Positions 34,690-46,467 of a stretch of 64,000 bases of DNA are shown in pieces. The stretch comes from Seonamhaeicola maritimus. Its GTDB lineage: Bacteria; Bacteroidota; Bacteroidia; Flavobacteriales; Flavobacteriaceae. The stretch is taken from positions 310,001-374,000 of the forward strand of contig NZ_VRKQ01000008.1 of assembly GCF_008056315.1 (NCBI RefSeq). Direction: 5' to 3'. How positions within the stretch are numbered: the first letter of the stretch is position 1; each line of letters starts with the position of its first letter. A model generated the notes under the pieces. That model saw nothing but the letters and a program-made list of their open reading frames with translations, made no database searches and was not told the origin of the DNA. Made by a program: the position numbers and the translations under genes.

Positions 34690-36714
34690 TTGGCAGCTAA
34701 CGAGAAACGCATATTAAACCGGTTGTATTTTATTTCAGGATGTATGTTTGTCTTTGGGCTTGCTGTAGTGTTCAAGCTTCTTAGTATTCAGTTTATAGAT
34801 GGTGATAAATATAAAGCTTTGGCTGAAAAACGAGTTGTTAAAAATGTTGTGATTCCTGCTAATAGAGGTAATGTTTATTCAGTAAATGGTAATTTGTTAG
34901 CCACTTCAATTCCAAAATATGATATTAGAATTGATGCTATCACACCATCCTCAAAAAACTTCAAAAAGTATTTAAAGCCTTTGTCGGATTCACTTTCAGT
35001 ATTTAAGGGAAAGTCTTCGAGTTATTATCAAAGGGAGTTGAGTAAAGCTAGAGCAAATAAAAACAGGTATTACTTGTTGGCTAGAAATATTGGGTATTCA
35101 GATTATATAAGATTGCGAAACTTTCCATTGTTAAGCCTAGGTGCATTCAAAGGCGGATTAATAGTTGAGCAAACTACAAAAAGAGAGCATCCAATGGGTG
35201 GTATTGCTCAAAGAACTATTGGTTATGAACGCATTGATGAAAAAGGGAATGTGACTCGACCTGGGATTGATGGTGCTTTTGGGATGAAATATTTAAGAGG
35301 TGTTAATGGGCAACGAAAAAAACAACGCATTGGAAAAGGGCAATGGAAGCCTTTAAGTGATGCTAATGAGGTTGAACCGAAGGATGGATATGATGTTTAT
35401 ACTACTATTGATGTGAATATCCAGGATATAGCGCATCATGCGCTTTTGGAGCAATTAGAAAAGTATAAGGCGGAGCATGGTTGTGTAGTAGTAATGGAAG
35501 TGAAAACAGGTGAGATTAGAGCTATATCTAACCTTGGAAGAACATCAAAAGGCAAGTATTATGAAAAGCTAAATTATGCTGTTGGTGAATCTCATGAACC
35601 AGGTTCAACATTTAAGCTAATGGCTTTAGCTGTAGCTCTAGAACAAAAAGTGGTTGATACTACAACCATAGTTGATACAGAGAAAGGCGTGCTAACATTT
35701 TATGGAAAAAAAGTAAGAGATTCTAAACGTGGTGGTTATGGTAAAATTACTCTGGCAAAAGCGTTCGAAGTGTCTTCAAACACCGGTGTGGTTAAAGCAA
35801 TTCATAATAGCTATAATGATAATCCTAAAAAATTCATTGATGGTTTGTATAAGATGAACCTTGATGATACTCTTAAACTTCCGCTTATAGGTGAAGGGAA
35901 GCCAGTAATTCCAGATCCGAGAATAAAAAATGGTAAATGGAGTGGTATTGCATTGCAATGGATGGCTTACGGGTATAATGTAAGGTTAACTCCTTTGCAA
36001 TCGCTTACTTTTTATAACGCAGTTGCGAATGATGGAGAAATGGTAAGGCCACGGTTTTTAAAAGAAGTTAAGGAGTTTGGTAATGTGGTTGAGACATTCG
36101 ATAAAGATATTATCAATAAACAAATTTGTTCAAAAGAGACTATAGGTAAGTTGCAACAATTACTTAAAAATGTAGTGGAGAAAAAGCATGGTACAGGTAA
36201 TAGATTGTATTCTGAAAACTTTTCTATGTCCGGTAAAACCGGTACGGCTCAAACTGAATATTGGATGGAAGATTGGAGTGAAAATAAACGTTATGTATCA
36301 TCCTTTACAGGATATTTTCCAGCCGAAAACCCGAAGTATTCATGTGTTGTGGTAATACATAAACCAGATACTAGTGTGGGGTATTACGGGGCTGATGTTT
36401 CTGGGCCTGTCTTTAAAAGAATTGCTCAAAAAATATACACAGATACTCCCTTAGTAGAGGAAATTGAAACGTTATCTGTAAAGACGGTTTCTATAGAAAA
36501 GGAGTACGAGGGTTACTATGATTTGGCACAAACTTATAAAACTATTATGCCAAATCTAATTGGCTTACCAGCAATGGATGCTTTAGCTCTTTTAGAGAAT
36601 ATGGATGTTGATTTAAAGGTTAAGCTGAATGGTAGTGGTACAGTTAAAAAGCAGTCTGTTAATAAGAGTGTGAAATTAAAGGAAAATCAAACCGTAGTCT
36701 TAAGCGCTTCATGA
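34690..36714 (+). CDS. ftsI: Penicillin-binding protein 2/3-like transpeptidase with PASTA domain
   Basis: 674-residue septal class B penicillin-binding protein. One N-terminal membrane helix (about 12-32), a dimerisation/pedestal domain (about 50-220) and a transpeptidase domain are seen, with active-site Ser306 and Lys309 (PGSTFK), SSN (362-364) and KTG (516-518). A C-terminal PASTA domain (about 615-674) is present, as often in Bacteroidota. It cross-links septal peptidoglycan in the periplasm with FtsW. The start is TTG at 34690, preceded by a purine-rich AGAGAAGAA. The end overlaps murE by four bases. Confidence 0.94.
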   Translation: MAANEKRILNRLYFISGCMFVFGLAVVFKLLSIQFIDGDKYKALAEKRVVKNVVIPANRGNVYSVNGNLLATSIPKYDIRIDAITPSSKNFKKYLKPLSDSLSVFKGKSSSYYQRELSKARANKNRYYLLARNIGYSDYIRLRNFPLLSLGAFKGGLIVEQTTKREHPMGGIAQRTIGYERIDEKGNVTRPGIDGAFGMKYLRGVNGQRKKQRIGKGQWKPLSDANEVEPKDGYDVYTTIDVNIQDIAHHALLEQLEKYKAEHGCVVVMEVKTGEIRAISNLGRTSKGKYYEKLNYAVGESHEPGSTFKLMALAVALEQKVVDTTTIVDTEKGVLTFYGKKVRDSKRGGYGKITLAKAFEVSSNTGVVKAIHNSYNDNPKKFIDGLYKMNLDDTLKLPLIGEGKPVIPDPRIKNGKWSGIALQWMAYGYNVRLTPLQSLTFYNAVANDGEMVRPRFLKEVKEFGNVVETFDKDIINKQICSKETIGKLQQLLKNVVEKKHGTGNRLYSENFSMSGKTGTAQTEYWMEDWSENKRYVSSFTGYFPAENPKYSCVVVIHKPDTSVGYYGADVSGPVFKRIAQKIYTDTPLVEEIETLSVKTVSIEKEYEGYYDLAQTYKTIMPNLIGLPAMDALALLENMDVDLKVKLNGSGTVKKQSVNKSVKLKENQTVVLSAS

Positions 36715-38174
36715 AAGTATTAAAAGACATATTGTATAAAGTTTCAATCAATGCTGTAGTAGGTGATACTGGTATTGCTATTAATGCTATTCATTTTGAT
36801 TCAAGAAAAATTGGTAATGGTGATTTATTTGTGGCTGTTAAAGGAACGGTTTCAGATGGTCATAGTTTCATTGAAAAAGCTATTGAGCTTAAAGCGGTTG
36901 CAGTAATATGTGAAAATTTGCCAGAGATTTTAATTGATGGGGTCACCTATGTACAGGTAGATAATTCTAATTCAGCATTGGCAATTTTGGCATCAAATTT
37001 CTATGGGTTTCCTTCGGAGAATCTAAAACTTATTGGGGTTACTGGCACCAATGGTAAAACAACTGTTGCTAGTTTGTTGTATCAGCTATTTAAAAGTGCG
37101 GGATATAAGGTTGGTTTATTGTCAACTGTTAAAATATTGGTTGATAATATAGAATATAAAGCAACTCACACAACACCAGATTCATTAACAATAAATAAGT
37201 ATTTAAAGGAAATGAACGATGAAGGTGTGGAGTTTTGTTTTATGGAAGTTAGCTCTCATGGAATTCATCAATGTAGGACAGAAGGTTTGCTTTTTGAGGG
37301 AGGTATATTTACTAACCTTTCTCATGATCACTTAGACTATCATAACACTTTTGCAGAATATAGAGATGTAAAGAAAACTTTCTTTGACGAACTTTCAGAA
37401 AATGCATTCGCATTGGTTAATGTTGATGATAAGAATGGTTTAGTGATGCTTCAAAATACTAAGGCAAAAAAGTATACTTACGCACTTAAGAGTTATGCAG
37501 ATTATAAAGCGCAAATTTTAGAAAATCAGTTTGGAGGTTTGCTTTTGAAGGTGAATGATAGTGAAGTCTGGACGAAACTTATTGGGAATTTCAATGCCTA
37601 TAATGTACTAGCAATTTATGCTACAGCAGAATTATTAGGACTTGAAAAAGTTGAAGTATTGCGTTTGGTAAGCGATTTAGAAAGTGTTAGCGGACGTTTT
37701 CAATACTTAATATCAGATGATAAAATCACAGCCATTGTTGATTATGCGCACACTCCTGATGCACTTAAAAATGTATTAGAGACTATCAATAGTATTAGAA
37801 CTAAAAATGAAGAGTTAATTACGGTTGTTGGTTGTGGTGGTGATAGAGATAAAACCAAACGCCCTAAAATGGGGCATATTGCTACAGAACTTAGTACTAA
37901 AGTGATTTTTACAAGTGATAATCCACGAAGTGAAGATCCTGATGAAATTCTGAAAGACATTGAAAAGGGAGTTGAGCCTCAGAATTATAAAAAGTCATTA
38001 ACTATTGTTGACAGAGCTCAAGCTATTAAAACAGCTTGTCAATTAGCACAACCTAATGATATCATTTTGATTGCTGGAAAGGGGCACGAATCATACCAAG
38101 AAATTAATGGGGAGCGCTTTGATTTTAATGATTATAAAACAGTTCAAGAATTTTTAAAACAGTTACAGAAATAA
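36711..38174 (+). CDS. murE: UDP-N-acetylmuramoyl-L-alanyl-D-glutamate--2,6-diaminopimelate ligase
   Basis: 487-residue Mur ligase adding the third amino acid to the peptidoglycan stem peptide in the cytoplasm. ATP-binding [10 protein letters not shown] near residue 110 and the His/Asn motifs of the central domain are clear. DNPR at residues 403-406 is the motif that selects meso-diaminopimelate over lysine, so the wall should be DAP type. It overlaps ftsI by four bases (ATGA). Confidence 0.95.
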   Translation: MKVLKDILYKVSINAVVGDTGIAINAIHFDSRKIGNGDLFVAVKGTVSDGHSFIEKAIELKAVAVICENLPEILIDGVTYVQVDNSNSALAILASNFYGFPSENLKLIGVTGTNGKTTVASLLYQLFKSAGYKVGLLSTVKILVDNIEYKATHTTPDSLTINKYLKEMNDEGVEFCFMEVSSHGIHQCRTEGLLFEGGIFTNLSHDHLDYHNTFAEYRDVKKTFFDELSENAFALVNVDDKNGLVMLQNTKAKKYTYALKSYADYKAQILENQFGGLLLKVNDSEVWTKLIGNFNAYNVLAIYATAELLGLEKVEVLRLVSDLESVSGRFQYLISDDKITAIVDYAHTPDALKNVLETINSIRTKNEELITVVGCGGDRDKTKRPKMGHIATELSTKVIFTSDNPRSEDPDEILKDIEKGVEPQNYKKSLTIVDRAQAIKTACQLAQPNDIILIAGKGHESYQEINGERFDFNDYKTVQEFLKQLQK

Positions 38175-38175
38175 G

Positions 38176-39417
38176 ATGCTATACTATTTGTTTGAATATT
38201 TAGAAAAACAATTTCAATTTCCAGGAGCAACCCTTTTTGGGTATATCACTTTTAGGGCTGCTTTGGCAATGATTTTGTCTTTGCTTATTTCAACTATTTA
38301 TGGTAAAAGAATCATCAGGTTTTTACAAAGAAAACAATTAGGTGAAACCATTAGAGACTTAGGTTTAGAAGGTCAAGCAGAAAAAGCTGGAACACCTACT
38401 ATGGGAGGGGTCATTATTATTCTGGCTACGCTTATTCCGGTATTGCTACTGTCTAAATTAGAAAACATATATATCATTTTATTAATAGTTACCACCCTTT
38501 GGATGGGGGTTATTGGCTTTATAGATGATTACATAAAAAAGTTTAAAAACAACAAGGAAGGATTAAAAGGACGTTTTAAAGTGCTTGGGCAGGTTGGTTT
38601 AGGAATTATTGTAGGTGCAACACTCTATTTTCATCAAGATGTAGTGATAAAAGAGAAATTGCCAATTGCTGAACAGCAACAAATTATAGAAACAAATCCA
38701 GATGCTAAAGAATCAGCATTTTTTAAACCCGAAGAAAAATCTACAAAGACAACCATTCCTTTTGTGAAGAAGAATGAGTTTGATTATGCAGACTTAATCA
38801 CTTGGATTCATCCAGATTTGCAAAAATACGCTTGGGTAATATTCATACTAATTGCAATAATAATTATAACAGCTGTATCTAACGGAGCAAATCTTACTGA
38901 CGGAATAGACGGTTTAGCAGCAGGAACATCGGCTATAATTGTTTTAACACTAGGTATTTTTGCGTATGTATCCAGTAACATTATTTTCTCGCAGTATCTG
39001 GATATCATGTATATCCCAAGGGTTGAAGAAATTACTATTTACATTACGGCTTTTGTTGGTGCTCTCATTGGTTTTTTATGGTATAACACCTATCCAGCAC
39101 AAGTATTTATGGGTGATACGGGAAGTTTGACTATTGGAGGAATTATAGCGGTAATAGCCATTGCCGTTCGTAAAGAATGGCTAATTCCTGTTTTATGCGG
39201 CATCTTTTTAGCAGAAAATTTATCGGTGATTATGCAGGTAAGTTGGTTTAAGTATACCAAGAATAAATATGGCGAAGGACGCAGGATTTTCAAAATGTCG
39301 CCCTTGCATCATCACTACCAAAAACTGGGTTATCACGAGAGTAAAATTGTTACCAGATTTTGGATTGTAGGAATATTGCTAGCTATTCTGTCAATAGTAA
39401 CATTGAAGATTAGATAG
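38176..39417 (+). CDS. mraY: Phospho-N-acetylmuramoyl-pentapeptide-transferase
   Basis: 413-residue polytopic enzyme making lipid I from UDP-MurNAc-pentapeptide and undecaprenyl phosphate. Motifs: GTPTMGG (about 72-78), the catalytic FIDDYIKK region (about 115-122), [11 protein letters not shown] (about 239-249) and the His motif [13 protein letters not shown]. It is about 50 residues longer than the roughly 360-residue E. coli protein because of a charged, non-membrane insertion (about 155-205). The gene abuts murD and starts one base after the murE stop. Confidence 0.95.
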   Translation: MLYYLFEYLEKQFQFPGATLFGYITFRAALAMILSLLISTIYGKRIIRFLQRKQLGETIRDLGLEGQAEKAGTPTMGGVIIILATLIPVLLLSKLENIYIILLIVTTLWMGVIGFIDDYIKKFKNNKEGLKGRFKVLGQVGLGIIVGATLYFHQDVVIKEKLPIAEQQQIIETNPDAKESAFFKPEEKSTKTTIPFVKKNEFDYADLITWIHPDLQKYAWVIFILIAIIIITAVSNGANLTDGIDGLAAGTSAIIVLTLGIFAYVSSNIIFSQYLDIMYIPRVEEITIYITAFVGALIGFLWYNTYPAQVFMGDTGSLTIGGIIAVIAIAVRKEWLIPVLCGIFLAENLSVIMQVSWFKYTKNKYGEGRRIFKMSPLHHHYQKLGYHESKIVTRFWIVGILLAILSIVTLKIR

Positions 39418-40749
39418 ATGAAAAAGCTGGTAATCCTTGGTGGTGGAGAAAGTGGTGTTGGCACAGCGCTTTTGGGTAAGGAAAGAGGATATGAAGTTTT
39501 TGTTTCTGATAAAGGAATAATTAAAAATAAATATAAAGAAGTTCTTATACATAATGAGATTGAATGGGAAGATGAAACGCATTCCGAAGATAAAATTCTA
39601 GATGCTCATATTGTGATGAAAAGCCCGGGAATTCCTGGTAAAGTTTCTTTGGTAAAACAAATTAGAGGACGTGGGATTCCGGTAGTTTCAGAGATTGAGT
39701 TTGCCTCTATGTTTACAGATGCAACTATAGTAGGGATTACTGGGAGCAATGGAAAAACAACAACGGCAAGTTTAACGCATCACATTTTAAAACATGAATT
39801 GGAAGTAGGTTTAGCTGGTAATATTGGTGACAGTTTCGCAAAACAGGTTTTGGTTGAGAATCATCAAAACTATGTATTGGAAATAAGTAGTTTTCAACTT
39901 GATGATATCGTCAAATTTAAGCCACATATTGCTGTAATTACTAACATAACTCCTGATCATTTAGATAGATATGATTATCAATTCGAAAATTATATCAATT
40001 CGAAATTCAGAATAGCTGAAAATCAAACTAAGGATGATTATTTGATTTATGATGCCGATGATGAGGTAATTACAAATCATCTTAAGAATCATACTGTTCA
40101 ATCAACATTAATACCATTTTCGTTAAAAAAAACTTTTGAAAACGGTGTGTATTTGGAAAACGATAATATAAAACTAACAATAGATAACAGACAGTTTATT
40201 ATGCCAACAGCAAATTTAAAATTAGAGGGTAAACACAATGTAAAAAATGCAATGGCTGCTTCAACGGTGGCACATTTGCTTAAAATTAGAAAACAAACTA
40301 TTAGGGAGAGTTTGGAGAATTTTCAGGGTGTAGAACATCGTTTAGAGCAAGTTTTGAAAATAAACAAAGTTCAGTATATAAATGATTCTAAAGCAACCAA
40401 TGTAAATGCTACTTATTTCGCATTAGAAAGTATGGATGCACCTACAGTTTGGATTGTTGGTGGTGTAGATAAAGGGAATAATTATGAAGAATTATTTCCG
40501 TTTATAAATGAAAAAGTAAAAGCTATAATCTGTTTAGGTGTAGATAACGAAAAGTTAATGAGCACTTTTGGAAGTATGGTGGATGTTATTATTGAAACGC
40601 AATTTATGAGTGAAGCTGTTAAAATAGCTTACAAGGTTGCAGATTCTGGTGATAATGTATTGTTGTCGCCTGCCTGTGCAAGTTTTGATTTGTTTGAGAA
40701 TTATGAAGATAGAGGCCGTCAATTCAAAAATGCAGTACGTAATTTATAA
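39418..40749 (+). CDS. murD: UDP-N-acetylmuramoyl-L-alanine--D-glutamate ligase
   Basis: 443-residue cytoplasmic Mur ligase adding D-Glu. An N-terminal Rossmann-like segment (VILGGGESGVG, 4-14), ATP-binding GITGSNGKTTT near residue 105, ITPDHLDRY and the C-terminal SPACASFDLFENYEDRG, a MurD signature, are seen. It starts at the base after the mraY stop. Confidence 0.95.
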   Translation: MKKLVILGGGESGVGTALLGKERGYEVFVSDKGIIKNKYKEVLIHNEIEWEDETHSEDKILDAHIVMKSPGIPGKVSLVKQIRGRGIPVVSEIEFASMFTDATIVGITGSNGKTTTASLTHHILKHELEVGLAGNIGDSFAKQVLVENHQNYVLEISSFQLDDIVKFKPHIAVITNITPDHLDRYDYQFENYINSKFRIAENQTKDDYLIYDADDEVITNHLKNHTVQSTLIPFSLKKTFENGVYLENDNIKLTIDNRQFIMPTANLKLEGKHNVKNAMAASTVAHLLKIRKQTIRESLENFQGVEHRLEQVLKINKVQYINDSKATNVNATYFALESMDAPTVWIVGGVDKGNNYEELFPFINEKVKAIICLGVDNEKLMSTFGSMVDVIIETQFMSEAVKIAYKVADSGDNVLLSPACASFDLFENYEDRGRQFKNAVRNL

Positions 40750-40753
40750 ATAG

Positions 40754-41947
40754 GTGCAAGCGCTTTTTAAAAACATAAAAGGAGATCGTTTAATTTGGGC
40801 AATTGTTGCATTGTTAGCAATTCTCTCGTTTTTGCCCGTTTATAGTGCTGCCAGTAATTTGGCTTACAAAGGTGGTGGTAGTAATACTTTTACGTTTTTT
40901 ATAAAGCATTTTATGCACCTGTTTTTAGGGTTTGCCATCATGTATGGTGTGCATAAAATCCCATATAGATATTTTAGAGGGCTTTCTCTAATAATGATTC
41001 CTATTGTTCTTGTTTTACTAGGGGTTACAATGTTACAAGGCACTACCATTGAAGGGGCTAATGCAAGTAGGTGGATACAGATTCCAATTGTTGGTATGTC
41101 TTTTCAAACATCCACATTGGCATCTGTGGTGTTAATGGTGTATGTGGCAAGATATATGTCTAAAATAAAAGATAAAAAAATAAAATTTAAAGAGTCTATT
41201 TTGCCACTTTGGATTCCTGTATTCCTTGTGTTAGGGTTAATTCTTCCATCTAATTTATCAACTGCAGCAATAATATTTTTAATGGTTACCGTTTTGACAT
41301 TTTTAGGAGGGTATCCAATAAGATATTTGTTCGTCATTATTGGGTCTGGAGTATTGATGCTTTCGCTGTTTGTTTTAGTTGCGAAGGCATTTCCTGAAGC
41401 AATGCCCAATAGGGTTGATACTTGGATGAGTAGAATAGAAAGTTTTTCTAATGGCGAAGATTCCGAAGCTGATTATCAAATTGAAAAAGCAAAAATTGCT
41501 ATTGCATCTGGAGGGGTTAAAGGTTTAGGTCCTGGTAAGAGTAGGCAAAAGAATTTTTTACCACAATCATCATCAGATTTCATTTTTGCTATAATAATAG
41601 AAGAATACGGTTTAATAGGGGGCGCAACAATTATGGTTTTGTATATGTGGTTGTTGTTCAGAATAGTCATAGCAGCACAAAAATCAGATACAGTTTTCGG
41701 GAAATTGTTGGTTTTAGGTGTGGGCTTGCCAATAGTATTTCAGGCTTTAATAAATATGGCTGTAGCTGTTGAATTGTTTCCTGTAACAGGGCAAACATTG
41801 CCTCTAATAAGTAGCGGGGGTACCTCTATTTGGATGACCTGTTTAGCTATTGGAATTATTCTTAGTGTTAGTGCAAAAAGAGAAGAAATAAAGGAACAAG
41901 AAAATATAGAAGATAATCCGTTGGAGATTCTTTCAGAAACTATTTAA
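40754..41947 (+). CDS. ftsW: Peptidoglycan glycosyltransferase FtsW
   Basis: 397-residue SEDS-family polymerase with about ten membrane helices. It makes septal glycan strands from lipid II together with FtsI. The SEDS signature region [20 protein letters not shown] (around residue 256-275) and the later [15 protein letters not shown] are diagnostic. GTG start four bases after murD. Its TAA stop shares one base with the murG ATG, so these two are translationally coupled. Confidence 0.95.
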   Translation: MQALFKNIKGDRLIWAIVALLAILSFLPVYSAASNLAYKGGGSNTFTFFIKHFMHLFLGFAIMYGVHKIPYRYFRGLSLIMIPIVLVLLGVTMLQGTTIEGANASRWIQIPIVGMSFQTSTLASVVLMVYVARYMSKIKDKKIKFKESILPLWIPVFLVLGLILPSNLSTAAIIFLMVTVLTFLGGYPIRYLFVIIGSGVLMLSLFVLVAKAFPEAMPNRVDTWMSRIESFSNGEDSEADYQIEKAKIAIASGGVKGLGPGKSRQKNFLPQSSSDFIFAIIIEEYGLIGGATIMVLYMWLLFRIVIAAQKSDTVFGKLLVLGVGLPIVFQALINMAVAVELFPVTGQTLPLISSGGTSIWMTCLAIGIILSVSAKREEIKEQENIEDNPLEILSETI

Positions 41948-43044
41948 TGAGTCATTATAAAGTCATATTGTCAGGAGGCGGAACGGGAGGTCATATCTAT
42001 CCGGCCATTGCTATTGCAAATGAGCTAAAATCTCGTTACCCAGAGGCTGAATTTTTGTTTGTAGGGGCAAAAGATAGAATGGAGATGGAAAAAGTGCCTC
42101 AAGCAGGTTATGATATTAAAGGGCTCTGGATTTCTGGAATTCAGCGTAGTTTAACATTAAAGAATTTATCATTCCCATTTAAAGTAATTAGTAGCCTTTG
42201 GAGAGCTCGTAAAATCATAAAATCTTTTAAACCAGATGTCGCTATAGGAACAGGTGGTTTTGCAAGCGGACCATTGTTGTATGTGGCTGCGTCTAATAAA
42301 ATTCCGAGTTTAATTCAGGAACAAAATTCATATCCAGGAATTACCAATAAATTATTATCTAAAAAAGCACAAAAAATATGTGTAGCCTATGATAATTTGG
42401 AACGGTTTTTTCCTAAAGAAAAGATTATAAAAACTGGAAATCCGGTACGTCAGGATTTGCTTGATGTCAATTCTAAAACAGTTGAGGCTAAAAATCACTT
42501 TAACTTAAAACATGGCAAATACACATTACTTGTTTTAGGAGGAAGTTTAGGGTCAAGAAGAATTAATGAATTAATTGAAAAGGAACTAGATTTTTTCGAT
42601 ACACAAAATGTTCAAATCATTTGGCAGTGCGGTAAGCTGTATTACCAGCAATTCAAAATCTATAACAATACTAATAATGTTCAGGTTTATGAGTTTTTAA
42701 ATGATATGGGCAGCGCATATGCAGCAGCAGATATTGTTATTTCTAGGGCTGGTGCAAGTTCGGTTTCAGAATTATGTATTGTAGGTAAACCAGTTATTTT
42801 TATTCCTTCACCAAATGTAGCTGAAGATCATCAAACCAAAAATGCAATGGCAATTGTCAACAATGATGCTGCTATGATTTTAAAAGAGGAAGATTTAGAT
42901 GTTGATTTTGAAAACAAATTTTCACAGTTAATGGCTTCACCTGAAAGACAAAAAGATTTGGGTGATAATATTAAAAAATTAGCCTTGGTGAATGCCACAA
43001 AAGACATAGTTGATGAAGTAGAAAAACTACTAAAAAAAGAATGA
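41947..43044 (+). CDS. murG: UDP-N-acetylglucosamine--N-acetylmuramyl-(pentapeptide) pyrophosphoryl-undecaprenol N-acetylglucosamine transferase
   Basis: 365-residue GT28 glycosyltransferase forming lipid II on the cytoplasmic face of the membrane. [12 protein letters not shown] (residues 9-20), [13 protein letters not shown] (around 120), [13 protein letters not shown] (around 197) and [10 protein letters not shown] (around 262) are the family motifs. It overlaps ftsW by one base and murC by four bases. Confidence 0.96.
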   Translation: MSHYKVILSGGGTGGHIYPAIAIANELKSRYPEAEFLFVGAKDRMEMEKVPQAGYDIKGLWISGIQRSLTLKNLSFPFKVISSLWRARKIIKSFKPDVAIGTGGFASGPLLYVAASNKIPSLIQEQNSYPGITNKLLSKKAQKICVAYDNLERFFPKEKIIKTGNPVRQDLLDVNSKTVEAKNHFNLKHGKYTLLVLGGSLGSRRINELIEKELDFFDTQNVQIIWQCGKLYYQQFKIYNNTNNVQVYEFLNDMGSAYAAADIVISRAGASSVSELCIVGKPVIFIPSPNVAEDHQTKNAMAIVNNDAAMILKEEDLDVDFENKFSQLMASPERQKDLGDNIKKLALVNATKDIVDEVEKLLKKE

Positions 43045-44393
43045 ATTTAAAAAACATACATAACATCTATTTTATTGGTATTGGCGGTATAGGTATGAGT
43101 GCTTTGGCAAGATATTTTAAAGCTAATAAAAAGCATGTTGTGGGTTATGATAAAACTGCCACCGAAATAACTGGTGCTTTAAGTAATTTGGGTATTGACG
43201 TTCATTTTGAAGATAGTGCAGAGAATATACCAGTATCTTTCTTAAATCCTGCAAACACATTGGTGGTGTACACGCCTGCAGTTCCAAAAAGTCATTCAGA
43301 ATTAACTTATTTCAAGAACAATCAATTTCAAGTTTTAAAACGTTCTGAAGTTTTAGGCTTAATTACTGAGAATACATTCTGTTTGGCAGTAGCTGGTACT
43401 CATGGTAAAACTACTACGTCAAGCATTTTAGGTCATTTATTGGCTGAATGTAATGTTGAGGTAACGGCATTTTTGGGAGGAGTTACAGAGAACTACAACT
43501 CAAATTTAATTTTAAAAGGAGCTAAAGTTTCGGTGGTTGAAGCTGATGAGTTTGATAGGTCTTTTTTAACGCTTTCACCTAATTTGGCATGCATTACCTC
43601 AATGGATGCAGATCATTTAGATATTTATGGAGAAGCAGATGCTTTAAAAGAATCTTTTATTGAGTTTACCAAACGAATTAAACCAAAAGGTAAACTTTTT
43701 GTAAAAAGTGGGTTACCAATTGATGGAATCACTTATGGTATTGAAGATGGTTCCAATTATTCAGCCCAAAATATAAAAATAGAAAATGGCACTTACATGT
43801 TTGATGTGAAAACACCAAAAGAAGTCATAGAAAATATACACTTTAACCTACCTGGTAGACATAATTTGTCGAATGCATTAATAGCCTTGGCGATGGCTGT
43901 GGAGTATGGTTGCCCTCACCAGCAGCTCGCCAAAGCTTTAGCATCTTTTAAAGGTGTTAAGAGACGGTTTACATATCATATAAAAACCGATGATTTAGTT
44001 TTTGTTGATGATTATGCGCACCATCCAGAAGAGATAAATGCCGTACATCAGGCCGTAAGAGAAATGTATCCAGATGAGAGGGTGTTAGCAATTTTTCAAC
44101 CGCATTTGTATAGTAGAACAAAAGACTTTGCAAATGAATTTGCTGAAAGTCTAGCACAGTTTGATGAAGTATTATTGTTAGACATTTATCCTGCCAGAGA
44201 ATTACCAATTGAAGGGGTTACTTCAGGTTGGTTATTGGGTAAGATTGATAATGAAAATAAGCAGTTGGTAAGTAAAGAATTAATGCTTTCAAAAATTCAA
44301 GAAAGTGATGCGAAAATAATCTTAACCATTGGTGCAGGAGATATTGGAGAAGAGGTGAATAAAATTAAAAAAGGACTTAGTGTTGCGAGTTAA
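43041..44393 (+). CDS. murC: UDP-N-acetylmuramate--L-alanine ligase
   Basis: 450-residue Mur ligase attaching L-Ala as the first stem-peptide residue. The N-terminal [11 protein letters not shown] (12-22), ATP-binding [11 protein letters not shown] (about 118-128), [11 protein letters not shown] and [12 protein letters not shown] are the MurC hallmarks. Standard length. Its end overlaps the ftsQ start by 14 bases. Confidence 0.96.
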   Translation: MNLKNIHNIYFIGIGGIGMSALARYFKANKKHVVGYDKTATEITGALSNLGIDVHFEDSAENIPVSFLNPANTLVVYTPAVPKSHSELTYFKNNQFQVLKRSEVLGLITENTFCLAVAGTHGKTTTSSILGHLLAECNVEVTAFLGGVTENYNSNLILKGAKVSVVEADEFDRSFLTLSPNLACITSMDADHLDIYGEADALKESFIEFTKRIKPKGKLFVKSGLPIDGITYGIEDGSNYSAQNIKIENGTYMFDVKTPKEVIENIHFNLPGRHNLSNALIALAMAVEYGCPHQQLAKALASFKGVKRRFTYHIKTDDLVFVDDYAHHPEEINAVHQAVREMYPDERVLAIFQPHLYSRTKDFANEFAESLAQFDEVLLLDIYPARELPIEGVTSGWLLGKIDNENKQLVSKELMLSKIQESDAKIILTIGAGDIGEEVNKIKKGLSVAS

Positions 44394-45102
44394 TTGGAAT
44401 TACATAAAAATGCTAGTTTTATTGGGGTTAATAGTGTTTTTGTACGCTTTTGCATCTCATAAAAATGATATAAGAATTGTTTCAAAACCAAGTATTGAAT
44501 TTGTTGGTGAAAACAACCTGTATGTCACCCAAGAGAATGTTAGTAAATTGTTAATACAAAATTCTGGAGGCCTTAAAAATGTGCCAAAAGAAACTTTAGC
44601 TTTGAATGAATTAGAAAGAGCCCTGAAATCTAATCCAATGATAAAATCAGCTGAGGTCTATGTTGCTGTAAATGGAACACTTAATGCCAAGGTTGAACAA
44701 AAAACACCTATTGCACGGGTTAGTACTAATGCCTCGTATTATATTGATGATGAAGGTTTGTTTATGCCTTTGTCAAGAAATTATTCGGCTAGAGTACCAC
44801 TGGTTACAGGTTATGTTGAAAAAAATAATTTAAAAAACATTTTTAAAGTAGCTCAAAAAATTAAGAATGATGACTTTTTAAAAAAGAATGTAATTGAGAT
44901 TCATCAGAGCATTAATAAGGTCATTTTTTTAAGGTTACGTCAATGTGAATTTTTGGTTCAGTTAGGAGATGTAAAATTATTAGATAAAAAAGTAAATAAT
45001 CTAAAAGCGTTTTATCAAAAAAGCTCGAAAGAAGGAACCTTAAAAGATTATAAAAAAGTCAATTTGCAATTTGACAACCAAGTAGTGTGTAGCAAAAAGT
45101 AA
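44380..45102 (+). CDS. ftsQ: Cell division protein FtsQ/DivIB
   Basis: 240-residue bitopic protein with one membrane helix near the N terminus (about 10-25) and a periplasmic POTRA/FtsQ region. It bridges FtsL-type proteins and the divisome. The start is GTG at 44380 inside the murC 3' end; TTG at 44383 is also possible. Sequence is weakly conserved, and the place between murC and ftsA supports the call. Confidence 0.88.
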   Translation: MLRVNWNYIKMLVLLGLIVFLYAFASHKNDIRIVSKPSIEFVGENNLYVTQENVSKLLIQNSGGLKNVPKETLALNELERALKSNPMIKSAEVYVAVNGTLNAKVEQKTPIARVSTNASYYIDDEGLFMPLSRNYSARVPLVTGYVEKNNLKNIFKVAQKIKNDDFLKKNVIEIHQSINKVIFLRLRQCEFLVQLGDVKLLDKKVNNLKAFYQKSSKEGTLKDYKKVNLQFDNQVVCSKK

Positions 45103-45105
45103 ACT

Positions 45106-46413
45106 ATGGAACATAATTTAGCAGTAGGATTAGACATAGGAACCACCAAAATTGTGGCCATGATTGGTCGTAAGAATGAATATGGTAAAGTTGAGATTTT
45201 GGGTATAGGAAAATCTAAAAGTTTGGGTGTTCATCGTGGTGTTGTTAATAACATTACACAAACCATTCAATCCATTCAACAGGCAGTTCAAGAGGCTGAA
45301 GCTGCTGCAGATTTGAAAATTGAAGACGTTACAGTTGGAATTGCAGGACAACATATTAGAAGTTTACAGCATAGTGATTATATAACCAGGCCTAACTCTG
45401 AAAATGTAATAGATGAAGATGATATTGATAGGTTGATTAATCAGGTACACAAATTAGTAATGCTTCCAGGAGAAGAGATTATTCACGTATTACCGCAAGA
45501 GTACAAAGTTGATGGGCAAGCAGAAATAAAAGAACCTATTGGAATGTATGGAGGAAGATTAGAAGCCAACTTTCATGTGGTGGTAGGTCAAGTTTCTTCT
45601 ATTAGGAATATTGGAAGGTGTGTTCAGAGTGCTGGTTTAAATTTAGACGGTATTACTTTGGAGCCTTTAGCGTCTGCTAATGCAGTTTTAAGTCAAGAAG
45701 AAAAAGAAGCAGGAGTAGCTTTGATTGATATAGGAGGAGGAACAACAGATTTGGCTATTTTTAGAGATGGTATAATACGTCATACGGCGGTTATCCCATT
45801 TGGGGGTAACGTTATAACTGAAGATATTAAAGAAGGTTGTTCAATAATTGAAAAACAAGCTGAGCTTTTAAAAATAAAATTTGGTTCTGCATGGCCTGGT
45901 GAAAATAAGGACAATGAAATTGTATCTATTCCAGGTTTAAGAGGTAGGGAACCAAAAGAAATCACCCTTAAAAACCTGTCTAAAATCATTCATGCCCGTG
46001 TGGTAGAAATTGTTGAGCAGGTTTATGTTGAAATTAAAAACTATGGCCACGAAGAGCAAAAGAAAAAACTTATCGCAGGTATTGTTTTAACGGGAGGCGG
46101 AAGCCAATTAAAACACTTAAAGCAATTAGTTGAATATATTACAGGTATGGACACCAGAATAGGGTATCCTAATGAGCATTTAGCTGGTGATAGTGATGAA
46201 GATATTACAAGTCCATTATATGCTACTGCAGTTGGTTTGGTGTTAGACGGATTGAAACGTCAGGAAAGAAAAAAGATTGAAGAAGAAGAGGTAGAGGATG
46301 TTGCGGAAGAAAACCAAACCGAGGAGATTAGAGAAGAACCAAAAAAAGAAAGACGATCATTTCTAGATAAGTTAACTGAAAGAGTTAAAGATTTTCTAGA
46401 TAATGCAGAGTAA
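45106..46413 (+). CDS. ftsA: Cell division protein FtsA
   Basis: 435-residue actin-like ATPase that tethers FtsZ to the membrane. Phosphate 1 motif GLDIGTTKIVAMIG (8-21), the SHS2 1C domain (about 85-165), ALIDIGGGTTDLAIF near residue 205 and GIVLTGGGSQLKHL near residue 325 are clear. After an acidic linker (EEEEVEDVAEEN) the last 20 residues, RRSFLDKLTERVKDFL, form a basic amphipathic helix fitting the membrane-targeting sequence. Confidence 0.95.
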   Translation: MEHNLAVGLDIGTTKIVAMIGRKNEYGKVEILGIGKSKSLGVHRGVVNNITQTIQSIQQAVQEAEAAADLKIEDVTVGIAGQHIRSLQHSDYITRPNSENVIDEDDIDRLINQVHKLVMLPGEEIIHVLPQEYKVDGQAEIKEPIGMYGGRLEANFHVVVGQVSSIRNIGRCVQSAGLNLDGITLEPLASANAVLSQEEKEAGVALIDIGGGTTDLAIFRDGIIRHTAVIPFGGNVITEDIKEGCSIIEKQAELLKIKFGSAWPGENKDNEIVSIPGLRGREPKEITLKNLSKIIHARVVEIVEQVYVEIKNYGHEEQKKKLIAGIVLTGGGSQLKHLKQLVEYITGMDTRIGYPNEHLAGDSDEDITSPLYATAVGLVLDGLKRQERKKIEEEEVEDVAEENQTEEIREEPKKERRSFLDKLTERVKDFLDNAE

Positions 46414-46467
46414 CAATATATCCATTGAATAAAAAAAATAGTACAAAACCCCAGTAAAAAAGAATTT

